From positions 124,001 through 188,000 of the forward strand of contig BOKO01000008.1 of the NCBI GenBank assembly GCA_016861025.1: a stretch of DNA of 64,000 nt, read 5' to 3'. Positions within the stretch are counted from its first letter, which is position 1. The number at the start of each line of letters is the position of its first letter. A program made the position numbers and the translations under genes. Below the pieces are notes generated by a model that did no database searches, had not been told where the DNA came from, and worked only from the letters and a program-made list of their open reading frames with translations. Shown one piece after another: positions 1-10,343 of the stretch. This DNA is from Chloroflexota bacterium. GTDB taxonomy: Bacteria; Chloroflexota; Anaerolineae; Caldilineales; Caldilineaceae.

Positions 1-308
1 TGGGCGGGATGCGCATCGATGAACCGGCAGCCGATTTATCGGTGGCGATTGCAATAGCCAGCAGTTTTCGCAATCGCCCGGTGCACGCCGACCTGGCAAT
101 GATGGGAGAAGTTGGGTTGAGCGGCGAACTACGCAGTGTAGGTCAACTTGGGCGGCGGCTGCATGAGGCTGCCAAACTTGGCTTTACGCGTGCGTTGACT
201 CCACGTAGCGTATTGAAACGGCGCGCCGGTGAAATGACGCCGCAAGGCATCGAAGTCATCGGCGCGCGTACGCTCTACGATGCACTGGAAGTAGCGTTGA
301 TAAGGTGA
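1..308 (+). CDS. radA: DNA repair protein RadA, C-terminal part (5' end outside window)
   Basis: Only the last ~100 codons are present; the frame is open to the left edge of the window and ends with TGA at 306-308. The residues match the C-terminal Lon-protease-like domain of RadA/Sms: a GGMRIDEPAADLSVA stretch, then GEVGLSGELRSVGQ, and an ending of the ARTLYDALEVAL kind. In the family this domain organises the ring of the RecA-like branch-migration helicase used in recombination repair. The ATPase and zinc-finger parts lie outside the window. The neighbouring CBM48 gene faces it convergently, 41 bp away. Confidence 0.9.
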   Translation, partial: GGMRIDEPAADLSVAIAIASSFRNRPVHADLAMMGEVGLSGELRSVGQLGRRLHEAAKLGFTRALTPRSVLKRRAGEMTPQGIEVIGARTLYDALEVALIR

Positions 309-349
309 CAAGTAAAAAGCTGCAAAAAAAACCATGTAGATCATGTAGA

Positions 350-820
350 TCAGGCGGCGGCGGCAACGCGCGGACGCATGCGCGGCATCCCCGCGGTCGA
401 ACGCTCGCCACTGAAACCTCGCACGACGCCTTCTCGTGGGGAAGCGAGGTGCGGGACGACAGTCGGTTGGCTGTCGGCCACCTTGCTCGGCTGGCGTTCG
501 GTTACAGTTGCACTGCGGGCGCTGTCGATCAAGTCCACCACACTGTTGTGGCTGCCATACTCATTGTCGGTGAAACCGTCGGCGTGGTAATCTGTTTGCC
601 AGCGTCCGTCGATCATATATCGAAACTCATAACGCCGACCAGTTGGTAGTTCGATTGTAGCGCGCCAGACCCCGTCACGCGACTGAACGAGAGGAATGCC
701 AGCATCATCCCAGTTGTTGAACGTGCCGGTCACTGCGACACGATCCGCCCAGACGCAAGACGGCAATTCAAATGTAACGAGCGCAAAACCAGGTCGTGCA
801 GATGCTCTCTTGTAAATCAT
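350..820 (-). CDS. CBM48 / isoamylase-N-terminal (glycogen-binding-like) small protein
   Basis: 156 aa. Residues ~12-95 read as an early-set, AMPK-type glycogen-binding domain: an FELP strand, VAVTGTFNNWD, then WRATIELPTGRRYEFRYMIDGRW and a final DNEYGSHNSVVDL strand. This is the CBM48/E-set pattern of glycogen-branching and debranching enzymes, but here the domain stands alone. The C-terminal ~55 residues are low-complexity, ending in a run of alanines, and look disordered. An AAGGAGG site five bases before the ATG supports the start. It is transcribed out of an unusually AT-rich upstream spacer. A role in carbohydrate sensing or scaffolding is inferred; no catalytic domain is present. Confidence 0.8.
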   Translation of the reverse strand: MIYKRASARPGFALVTFELPSCVWADRVAVTGTFNNWDDAGIPLVQSRDGVWRATIELPTGRRYEFRYMIDGRWQTDYHADGFTDNEYGSHNSVVDLIDSARSATVTERQPSKVADSQPTVVPHLASPREGVVRGFSGERSTAGMPRMRPRVAAAA

Positions 821-1170
821 ACTGCCCTCCTTGCTGCTATGTTTTGATTGCCTTGACTCGCGCTTACGAATCTATGGAGTGGACTTTGTTATCGAAAGCG
901 AGTCCACAACGGAAAAGGATGAAAAACTCGTTCGCGCAAATGTGCAGAGAGTGAATGATTGTGTAATCTGCCCTGCTTGATCGGCATTTTATCTAATAAA
1001 AATTCTATTTCAAACAAATTAACTATAAAACTCTAGAGAAGACCTGCAACTTTTTATGCATATCGCACAAAATTCAGATGAATTTATTCTGCGATTTTGT
1101 TTTTCTATTTGTTATAAGCATAACATAGTCCCGAAAAAAACAGATTAACCGATCGTTAAAATTTGGCAAC

Positions 1171-1213
1171 AAAAAGCAACGATCTACCTATGCAAGGCAG
1201 ATCGTTGCTTTTT
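1171..1213. terminator. Bidirectional intrinsic terminator
   Basis: A perfect 15-bp inverted repeat (arms 1171-1185 and 1199-1213, 13-base loop). The arm begins with five A and the opposite arm ends with five T, so either strand gives a hairpin with a terminal U-run. It lies ~200 bases past the leuS stop codon on the minus strand. Confidence 0.7.
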
Positions 1214-1313
1214 CGACGGATTTGCGTCAGGATTGTTGCGTGGTTTGATGAAGGTGCCGGTGCGGATCGTAAAGCAATTTGCTTACGTGATTGTAGTTTT
1301 TGTGAGATTAGGC

Positions 1314-1361
1314 GCCATCGTATTGGCGTGACCAGGCGCCATGTCACGCCAATACGATGGC
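1314..1361. terminator. 19-bp perfect inverted repeat just downstream of leuS
   Basis: Arms 1314-1332 and 1343-1361 pair perfectly over 19 bp, with a 10-base loop. No T-run follows, so it may act as a 3'-end stabilising hairpin or a Rho-assisted terminator for leuS, or be a mobile-repeat end. The loop repeats the start of the left arm: aggcgccat occurs at 1310 and again at 1334. Confidence 0.5.
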
Positions 1362-1413
1362 CTATGCTATCCAAATATAAAGTGATGCGCTCAAGCGTGA
1401 AGTAGAACCCTGG

Positions 1414-3906
<2,493 letters not shown>

Positions 3907-4601
3907 GATCTGCTCCAGTCGTGTCTGGTGTGAAACCTGGTTCACACAAAGCCGAAGAGATACCGATAAAGATGCAAAGAAGATGTGCTTCGCTGTGATC
4001 TGGCGTCAACGATGGCAGCGCAGCATCGATCGGGATCAAAACATCGTCACTGCACCAGCGCACCACGCACAAAGCTGGCACAAAACGAACAGGTTGAGTG
4101 GCTGGTTGCGCCCGCGCAGGTGCTGCCGCGGGCTATCTAAGCGCGAGGAGGCCACCGACATTACGCCCGGCGGTGACAGGGGATTTGATAAAGTCATGAC
4201 AAAAACAGACACCCCAATTCATATTGCAACGATTGTACCACAACCAGCAGAGAATCTGGTCAATTCGTATAGGGGCAAGGTGCAATATTACCTACGTATG
4301 CCATTTTCGCCGTCCTGTACTTGTTGTGTTATCGGTCTCTGGAGGACGTGGCTTCATCAAAATGGACAATTGGACAAATCCACTCAAGATTACCCTATCT
4401 GGGGTCACAGTCATAGCCTCGATCCTGGTGGTCATAACAACCATAGCCATTAACGGATGGAAAAGAATGCCTTTGCCCGGGCAAGCTCCCTAAATGATTG
4501 TGGCAGGTTGGCAAAGCGTCTGATTTGCCACTGTAAATGAAATCGTTTTCAACCACCCCTTCATATTTGATCGTCCACATTGACGGCGGTATCATGATCG
4601 G
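3907..4601. other. Divergent intergenic region: leuS leader and MFS upstream region
   Basis: About 695 bases between divergent leuS (minus) and the MFS gene (plus). It contains a 7-bp-stem hairpin (gtgtgaa/ttcacac, 3928-3947) directly before the leuS ribosome binding site, so it would lie in the leuS leader. It also contains a possible small membrane-peptide ORF at 4362-4493. No T-box, tRNA or other known RNA was recognised. Confidence 0.5.
4362..4493 (+). CDS. Possible small single-span membrane peptide (43 aa)
   Basis: ATG at 4362, TAA at 4491. The peptide begins MDNWTNPLKITLSG and contains one hydrophobic segment (~residues 10-29, rich in I, V, T) followed by a basic patch (GWKRM). That is a plausible one-pass small membrane protein. 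A GGAGG lies 16 bases upstream, which is too far to be a good ribosome binding site. No homolog is recognised. It could be chance, since it lies in a long intergenic region. Confidence 0.25.
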   Translation: MDNWTNPLKITLSGVTVIASILVVITTIAINGWKRMPLPGQAP

Positions 4602-5951
4602 ATGAGTTCCGAAATGTTGCCGCCTCGCATCCACAACGCTTATCTTTTTCAGGCTTTCAACGCTGTTTCTTGGCAGATCTGCCTGGGCAGCCCATTGATA
4701 CTCTTTGCGCGTGAGCTGGGTGCATCGGCAGTTGTGCTTGGTTTGCTGGCCGGGTTGGCTCCGCTGACGTCGGTGCTGCAGCTGGCGGTGGCGCCGCACG
4801 CCGAACGCATCGGTTATCGTAAGCTGATGGTGAGCGGTTGGTCGGCGCGCGTGGCGATGTTGATCTTTCTGATGCTGCTGCCACTGGCAACCTATCTGTG
4901 GAAGCCAGCCATCGTCCTCAGCCTGCTGGTTGCAGTGATGACTGCGTTTACGACGCTGCGTGGGGTCGCCACCTGCGCATGGATGCCGTGGATCACGGCG
5001 CTGACCCCGCGCTCGGTGCGCGGTCTCTATCTGAGCCGCGATCGCACGTTTATCGGCGTTGCCAGCGTGGCGGCGCTGGCGGTGTCGGGCGTCTTTCTCT
5101 TCGATCATGATAACATGTGGTCGTTCTCGATTGTCTTCGGTCTGAGTTTTCTGGGGGGCGCGGTCAGCTTATACTTTCTCAACCGTATTCCAGAGCCGGA
5201 GACAACCGACCGCGCTGTGGCGCCGTTGACACGGTTGCGCTGGCGCGACCTGCTGCGCGACGCTGCATTTGTACGGCTGTTGAGCTTTGCCGCCGTGGTG
5301 CAGCTTTGCGTGTTGTCGACTGCCACCTTCATCACTGTCTTCGTGCGCGAGCAAGTCAAACTCCAGGACGGCGCCATCCTCTGGATCACGGCGGGCGCGG
5401 CGCTTGTCGGCATCTTTGGCTTGCGTTTGCTGCGCAGCCATATCGACGGCATGGGCAGCAGACCATTCCTCGGTGTGGTCTTTCTGTGGTGGATCTTCTA
5501 CTACCTGGCCTGGTTTCTGCTTGCGGCGCATTTACTCGATGGTGAGCAGATTTTGGCGCCAATCCTGCTGCTGGCGGCGGGCTTTTTTGCTTCGATCTAC
5601 GAACTTGCGCTGACGCGCCTGATGATGAACACCGTCGGCGATCGTCCTGGCGCGACACAGTATTTTGCGCTGCAGTCGGTGATCGTGAGCCTGCTCGCCG
5701 GTCTGTCGCCGATCATGTGGGGGTGGATGCTCGACAACCTCGACCGGGTGCGATTGGTGTTGGGGCGGCTGACGCTCGACAGCTACGCCATCTTCTTTGG
5801 CGTGCAGTGGCTGCTGCTCGGCGCCGTCTTTGTCGCCTTGATGCGCGTCAAAGAGGGTGACGCTGCCGCCACCAAGACGTTGCTCTACCGCGCTCTGGTC
5901 CGGGCGCCAGGACGCCATTTTGCCAGCATCACCCACCGCCCGCGAACGTAG
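4602..5951 (+). CDS. MFS-type transporter
   Basis: 449 aa with about 12 hydrophobic segments. A long cytoplasmic stretch around residues 195-215 (IPEPETTDRAVAPLTRLRWRD) separates two six-helix halves, as in the major facilitator superfamily. The N-terminal half has the ERIGYRKLM loop, a degenerate form of the MFS A-motif between helices 2 and 3. The substrate cannot be told from the sequence. The gene stands alone: leuS diverges upstream and the downstream GNAT gene is convergent. No strong ribosome binding site precedes the ATG; an in-frame ATG four codons later is an alternative start. Confidence 0.85.
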   Translation: MSSEMLPPRIHNAYLFQAFNAVSWQICLGSPLILFARELGASAVVLGLLAGLAPLTSVLQLAVAPHAERIGYRKLMVSGWSARVAMLIFLMLLPLATYLWKPAIVLSLLVAVMTAFTTLRGVATCAWMPWITALTPRSVRGLYLSRDRTFIGVASVAALAVSGVFLFDHDNMWSFSIVFGLSFLGGAVSLYFLNRIPEPETTDRAVAPLTRLRWRDLLRDAAFVRLLSFAAVVQLCVLSTATFITVFVREQVKLQDGAILWITAGAALVGIFGLRLLRSHIDGMGSRPFLGVVFLWWIFYYLAWFLLAAHLLDGEQILAPILLLAAGFFASIYELALTRLMMNTVGDRPGATQYFALQSVIVSLLAGLSPIMWGWMLDNLDRVRLVLGRLTLDSYAIFFGVQWLLLGAVFVALMRVKEGDAAATKTLLYRALVRAPGRHFASITHRPRT

Positions 5952-6003
5952 ATTCTCCACATCAGACCGGCTCGCCGCCGTGTTCGACGTTCACGGCTGC
6001 CGC

Positions 6004-6435
6004 TTATAGCGCCTTGCTCAGGACAATGTCCCCTTCCTCAAAACCAAGCGCCGCATAGAGCTGGCGTGCAGCAATGTTCGCATCGCCAGTCAGCACGAAC
6101 AGTTCGCTGACGCCGCTTGCCTTTGCCAACTGCTCAGCCAACCGCACCAATGCACGCCCAATGCCGCGCTGCCGATACGCCTCCTCGACATACAACTCGG
6201 TCAGCTCGCCGTGGGGATGGTCGTAGAAGACGCAGGGCGCCACGCGCAGCGCAGCAAAGCCGACGATGCGCCCGTCGCTTTCGGCGACCAGCGCCTGCTC
6301 GACGCACCGCGGATCAGTCAGCCGGCGCGCCAGGACGTCGGGCGGCACGCGCACGCCGTTGAACGTAAAATGCAACTGCGCCAGCGCTGGCGCATCCTCG
6401 ATTGTGGCGACCCTTGTCTCAATCCCAGCGTTCAT
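6004..6435 (-). CDS. GNAT family N-acetyltransferase
   Basis: 143 aa single GNAT domain. The acetyl-CoA-binding motif A is YRQRGIGRALVRLAEQ (R-Q-x-x-G-x-G/A), followed by a C-terminal ARQLYAALGFEEGD strand-helix typical of the family. Acceptor substrate unknown. The start at 6435 is preferred because GGAGGA lies about six bases upstream; the longer frame to 6468 adds residues outside the fold. It is divergent from the M48-like gene, sharing a ~117-bp intergenic region. Confidence 0.85.
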   Translation of the reverse strand: MNAGIETRVATIEDAPALAQLHFTFNGVRVPPDVLARRLTDPRCVEQALVAESDGRIVGFAALRVAPCVFYDHPHGELTELYVEEAYRQRGIGRALVRLAEQLAKASGVSELFVLTGDANIAARQLYAALGFEEGDIVLSKAL

Positions 6436-6552
6436 TGTGCGTCCTCCATGCGTGAACCTTGCCGACATGACCAGCCAAACAATCTGCCCAACCTATTGTG
6501 CAACGCGTTCCACCAGAACACCAGAATGCCGGATCATGCTATACTTTGCAGC

Positions 6553-7539
6553 ATGACTACAGCGCATCCAAACCATCGAGCACGTCCGTCGATCTACCGT
6601 CACTGGTTGGAAGCGCCGGTGTTGTTCTTCACCTTTCTAATCCTGATCGCCACGCCGCTGCTTCTGGGTGGGCTGAACGCAGCCTTGCAGGCGCTGGCGG
6701 CTGAGTCTGATCCCAACCAGCGCACCCTGGTTGCCATCGTGCTGGCAGTCGTGTTTGCGCTGTTCCTCGTCGCTGGCATTGTCGCGGCGATCTTCATGAC
6801 CTTGTGGTCGGCGCGGCGCCGGCTGAACCAACTGCGACGCGGGGCGGTGCGCGTGGGGCCAGCGCAGTTTCCCGCCCTTCATGCCGAGGCGCAGGCAGTG
6901 CGTGCGGCGCTCGCGGTGACGAAGCGTGTCGAGGTCTATCTGGTCGACGGACGCTGGCTGTCACGCCCGATCGCTCCGATCTCGGTGCTCGGTGTGACCA
7001 GCCCCTATGCGATCGTGATCGACGCGGCGTTGGTGCAGGAGATGTCGCTGGCGGAACTGCGCTTCCTGCTGGCTGTGGAATATGGGCATGTCCGCCTGGG
7101 ACACGTGCGCATCCTGACGATGATCGACGCAGTGAGCGGCAGCCTGGGGCGCGTGCCCTTTGTAGGCGGGTTCGTGCGCGTGCTGTTCTCGGCCTGGACC
7201 TACCTCGCCACCTATTCCGCGGATCGCGCCGGATTGGTCGCAGGCGGTAACCTGGCTGCCGCCTACAGCGCGTTGGGCAAACTTGCCGTCGGCGGCGCAC
7301 TGTGGGGCGAGATCAATCACCAGGCGTTGGCGCAGCAGGCGCTGCGCCAACGCGGACGCTTCTTCGACCTCGGCAACCGGCTGACTGCGCCCTTCGACAC
7401 GCAGCCGATGGGACGGTTTCAACGGCTGGTCGCCTTTTCCGCCACACCCACCTTCCGGTCGATCTGTCCAGACGCCGACCTGAGCTTCCCGGCCGCGGAG
7501 GCATGGCAGACGCGCACCGCCGACGACGCGGACAGGTGA
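6553..7539 (+). CDS. M48-like membrane protein lacking zinc ligands (probable pseudopeptidase)
   Basis: 328 aa. Two hydrophobic segments (~22-42 and ~58-82) precede a domain with the layout of M48 (Ste24/HtpX-type) peptidases: PYAIVIDAAL, AELRFLLAVEYGHVRLGHV and an ATYSADRAGL segment. In active members the second block reads HExxH and the last begins with a glutamate (ExxAD). Here the first zinc histidine is Val175 (V-E-Y-G-H) and the third-ligand glutamate position is Thr220. I therefore infer a catalytically dead relative. The in-frame ATG at 6553 was chosen because it directly precedes the first hydrophobic segment; no clear ribosome binding site is present. A short tail homologous to residues ~273-290 recurs as a remnant at 21608-21706. 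Confidence 0.75.
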   Translation: MTTAHPNHRARPSIYRHWLEAPVLFFTFLILIATPLLLGGLNAALQALAAESDPNQRTLVAIVLAVVFALFLVAGIVAAIFMTLWSARRRLNQLRRGAVRVGPAQFPALHAEAQAVRAALAVTKRVEVYLVDGRWLSRPIAPISVLGVTSPYAIVIDAALVQEMSLAELRFLLAVEYGHVRLGHVRILTMIDAVSGSLGRVPFVGGFVRVLFSAWTYLATYSADRAGLVAGGNLAAAYSALGKLAVGGALWGEINHQALAQQALRQRGRFFDLGNRLTAPFDTQPMGRFQRLVAFSATPTFRSICPDADLSFPAAEAWQTRTADDADR

Positions 7540-7729
7540 TCGAGCCATCGGTTTGTTTGCAGAACCCAGCCGGTTGAAATGGACCGCGGACACACTTTGT
7601 CAATAGGCAAATCCACCTCAAAGGCGCGCCAAAGAGGGGGCGGCAGAAACCGTCCGCAGCTCTCTCTCTAAGGCGACGTGTTCGGGTGAAGAAGCGAAAC
7701 GTACTTCGTCTTGCCAGATTTTCCAGCCG
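7540..7729. other. Spacer between M48-like gene and nucleotidyltransferase remnant
   Basis: No gene or clear regulatory element seen. It may contain the decayed 5' part of the frameshifted nucleotidyltransferase, but no homology is visible. Confidence 0.4.
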
Positions 7730-8037
7730 ATGGCAAGGAGTCGATTGGCAAGACACCGACAGCCGCGACTCTATGCCTACCGGGTCAGCCTGACCGGCAT
7801 TCACCTGCTGCGCACCGGCCAGGTCAACGCCAACCTGGCCGAGCTGGCGCCGGAATACGGCTACATCCACCTGCTGGCGCCGATCGCGGCAAAGACCAGC
7901 GAGCACGCGGCCCTGGCGCGGCTGCAAGAGGAGCTGGCAGCCGCGCGCGCGACGCCAGCCCACTGCCGCCGGAGCCCACCAACGAGCCCGCGCTGGATGA
8001 TTTCGTGCCGCGGGTGCGGCTGGCGAAGGGGCTGTGA
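7730..8037 (+). pseudogene. Frameshifted C-terminal remnant of a RlaP-type nucleotidyltransferase
   Basis: One frame (from 7730) gives YAYRVSLTGIHLLRTGQV and a helical stretch to about position 7950. A second frame continues with PLPPEPTNEPALDDFVPRV and stops at 8035-8037. Joined by a single-base shift around 7945-7970, they form a plausible C-terminal half of the same family as the next gene (compare its LLRLYRMGIEILREG). The N-terminal catalytic half is missing. The stop overlaps the next start by one base (TGATG), which suggests that the intact gene was once translationally coupled to it. Confidence 0.6.
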
Positions 8038-8921
8038 TGGACTGGATCGAGCGCTGCACCATCCTCAAGACCGTCTGGGGCAGCCAGGCCTTCGGCACGG
8101 CCGACCCCGACAGCGACGTGGACGTGCGCGGGGTGTGCATCCCGCCTGCGCGCTACCTGCTGGGGCTAAGCCCCTTCGAGCAAAACGAGGACCGGGCGGG
8201 CGAGGTGGTGATCTACGGCCTGGCCAAGTTCGCGCGGCTGGCGCTGGCCAACAACCCCAACATGCTGGACATCCTCTGGGCCGACGAGCGGGACGTGCTG
8301 TATATCGACGACTACGGCGAGGCGCTGGGGGCGGCGCGCGGGCTGTTCCTGTCACGCAAGGTGGCGCAGACCTACGCCGGCTATGCCGACGACCAGCTCA
8401 AGCGCATGGAGACGCACTACCGCTGGCTGCACAACCCACCTGACCACCAGCCCTCGCCGCCGGAGTTCGGCGCGACGCCCCATCCCACGGGCGGCTTTCG
8501 CTTCCCCAACACGCAGCAGGAGCGGGACTACCGGGCCGCGCTCAAGCACTGGCAGAACTACCAGAGCTGGCGCGCCAACCGCCATCCGCAGCGGGCCGCG
8601 CTGGAGGCGTTGCACGGCTACGACACCAAGCACGCAGCGCATTTATTGCGGCTGTACCGCATGGGCATCGAGATCCTGCGCGAGGGCGTGGTTCAGGTGC
8701 GCCGGCCCGACGCGGCCTGGCTGAGGGAGGTGCTAGGCGGCCGCTACAGCTACGACGAGCTGATGGCGCTGGTGGCCGACCTGCGCCGGGAGCTGGCCGC
8801 AGCCGAAGCCGCCAGCGCGCTGCCGGCCGAGCCGGATGCCGCAGCCGTGGAGGCGTTGGTGTTGGATTTGCAACGGCGGGCGTTGGGGGATGTCCGGTTC
8901 AACCTGGTAGAAGAGGGTTAG
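8037..8921 (+). CDS. Predicted nucleotidyltransferase, RlaP/COG3541-like (DNA polymerase beta superfamily)
   Basis: 294 aa. The N-terminus carries the polymerase-beta nucleotidyltransferase signature: G15-S16, then DPDSDVDVRG, with D27 and D29 as the likely metal-binding acidic pair. The C-terminal half is helical, with KHAAHLLRLYRMGIEILREG and the YSYDELMALVADL segment seen in this family. Relatives are predicted to modify RNA or small molecules, sometimes in RNA-repair loci; no RNA ligase or repair partner is visible here. ATG at 8037 overlaps the preceding broken gene's TGA; GTG at 8034 is an in-frame alternative. Confidence 0.8.
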   Translation: MDWIERCTILKTVWGSQAFGTADPDSDVDVRGVCIPPARYLLGLSPFEQNEDRAGEVVIYGLAKFARLALANNPNMLDILWADERDVLYIDDYGEALGAARGLFLSRKVAQTYAGYADDQLKRMETHYRWLHNPPDHQPSPPEFGATPHPTGGFRFPNTQQERDYRAALKHWQNYQSWRANRHPQRAALEALHGYDTKHAAHLLRLYRMGIEILREGVVQVRRPDAAWLREVLGGRYSYDELMALVADLRRELAAAEAASALPAEPDAAAVEALVLDLQRRALGDVRFNLVEEG

Positions 8922-9076
8922 GTCCTGGTCACGCGCGCGGGCGCTGGCGTCGTGGTAACGCCGGACAGCCCAACAGGCAGGACTCCGCTGGCCGCCGGCG
9001 CAACGTCGTCGCCAGCCAGCCGACGTTGAGCTGGTATAGTATGCCCCCGAATTGTCCTTCTCTCTAGGAGTATAAT

Positions 9077-9192
9077 TGGCCCCAAAAACTGGACACGTGC
9101 TAACGTGATGAAAGCGGGTATAATCATGCACGTGGAGGTTCAAGGATGCCAAGGAAACGACAGAACTACGGTGCTGAATTCAAGTTCCAAGG
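9077..9192 (+). mobile_element. Left end of an IS3-superfamily element (IS-A) with first codons of orfA
   Basis: Begins with tggccccaaaaactggaca, typical of terminal repeats of one IS3-family branch. After a GGAGG site, an ATG at 9146 gives MPRKRQNYGAEFKFQ, the usual start of that branch's orfA. The homology stops abruptly near 9191, and the frame ends at a chance TGA at 9209-9211. The rest of the element is absent, replaced by the oppositely oriented IS-B. Confidence 0.7.
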
Positions 9193-9222
9193 TGATATTG
9201 ACCCGTTTTGATGGAAGGAAAG

Positions 9223-10145
9223 TTAAGCACCAACCGCCTTCGGCGCACTGAGGGTGCGCAAATGACGCCGTTCAAATTCCACCGGACTCAGGTAGCCAAG
9301 AGCCGAATGACGACGACGCAGATTGTAAAAGCCTTCGATGTAGAGGAGGATGTCGCAACGCGCAGCGGCGTGCGATGCAAAGGGCTGCTCCTCGACGAGT
9401 TCGGTTTTGAGCGTGGCCCAGAAGCTCTCCATCAAAGCATTGTCGTAACAATTGCCGCTGCGGCTCATGCTGACCTGCGCCTGGACGGCCTGCAAGCGAG
9501 CCTGGTAGTCGTGGCTGGCATACTGGCTGCCACGGTCAGAATGGTGCAGCAGCCCCGGCGGCGGCTGGCGCGTGATCAACGCTGCATCAAGCGCACGCTC
9601 GACCAGTTGAGTTGTCATGCTTGCATCCATCGCCCACCCAACGACTTTCCGAGAAAAGACATCCATAACCACCGCTAGATAGAGCCACCCTTCATCTGTG
9701 GGGATGTAGGTGATGTCAGCGACCCACTTCGTATTGGGCTGCTCGGCCGTGAAGTCCTGCTGCAACACGTTCTCGGCCACCGGCAGCTTGTGCTTACTCT
9801 CCGTCGTGCAGATACGCCGACGCCCTTTGCACTTGCCTCGCAGACCTGCCTGGCGCATCAACCGCGCCACCCGCTTCCGGCCACAGCGTATCCCCTGTGC
9901 TTGCAGTTCAGCATGGATGCGGGGACTGCCGTAGCGCTGGCGGCTCTCTGCATGCACACACTGAATCAGCTTGCTCAACCGTTCGTCTTCCTGCTGGCGA
10001 CGGCTGGGTTGGCGTTTCCGCCAGGCGTAACACCCACTCACCGAAACCTCCAGCACTCGACAGAGCAAGGTCACTGCATACCCATTCCGCTCCTCTTCTA
10101 TGAAGGCGTACTTCGCTTCGGCTCCTGCGTGAAGATAGCTATCGC
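9223..10145 (-). CDS. IS3-family transposase OrfB (DDE integrase domain)
   Basis: The region with its own GTG start (10074) encodes 283 aa. It has an HTH-like N-terminus (RQRYGSPRIHAELQ) and an rve DDE core: D in KWVADITYI, D in HHSDRGSQYAS and E in NALMESFWATLK. The frame continues upstream to an A-AAA-AAG slippery heptamer at 10145-10151. The full transposase is therefore expected as an OrfAB fusion by -1 frameshifting: the -1 frame reads through YLHAGAEAKYAFIEEERNGY into OrfB. In the family it catalyses copy-out-paste-in transposition. Because orfA is truncated, this copy is probably inactive. Confidence 0.85.
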
Positions 10146-10343
10146 TTTTTTTAAAATCTCCCGCTCTTGGCGCAAGATCTCATTCTCACGCCGCAACCGC
10201 CGCATCTCTTCCTCTGTCGCTTTCAGACGACCGTGGCCGGGAAATGCTGCTTCTCCATCCCGTTTGGCCTTTCGCACCCACTGCTTGAGCAGCCCCTCCG
10301 ACAGCCCTAACTCGCGTTCGACTTCGGCTATCGATCTGAGGAC
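10098..10343 (-). pseudogene. IS3-family OrfA, 5'-truncated
   Basis: Encodes EVERELGLSEGLLKQWVRKA, an AAFPGHGR segment and the leucine-zipper-like RRLRRENEILRQEREILKK, then stops at 10098-10100. This is the C-terminal ~75% of an IS3-group OrfA. The N-terminal helix-turn-helix start is missing at the junction with the adjacent operon. The A7 run at 10146-10152 is the expected frameshift site into OrfB. Confidence 0.8.

Larger units (their letters stand above)
821..1413. other. AT-rich intergenic spacer between the CBM48 gene and leuS
   Basis: About 590 bases without a convincing gene. Roughly 975-1165 is strikingly AT-rich compared with the ~60% GC of the window. It lies upstream of the minus-strand CBM48 gene and downstream of leuS, so it probably holds the CBM48 promoter region. 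Two perfect inverted repeats (separate entries) lie on the leuS side. Confidence 0.7.
9193..10343 (-). mobile_element. Truncated IS3-family element (IS-B) inserted into IS-A
   Basis: Carries an IS3-type orfB on the minus strand and the 3' part of orfA. Its orfB-side end begins near 9193 with tgatattgacccg, which does not match the IS-A end, so the two are different elements. The orfA-side end is missing: homology to orfA stops near 10337-10343, directly at the stop codon of the next gene. The element therefore probably cannot move by itself. Confidence 0.75.

Noticed and set aside
3907..4250. Possible T-box leader of leuS
   Set aside because: The conserved GGGTGGNACCGCG-like motif and a leucine specifier-terminator arrangement were not found; only small hairpins are visible.
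7313..8140. 275-codon minus-strand frame spanning the M48-like end and the nucleotidyltransferase remnant
   Set aside because: No recognisable domain; overlaps better supported genes on the plus strand.
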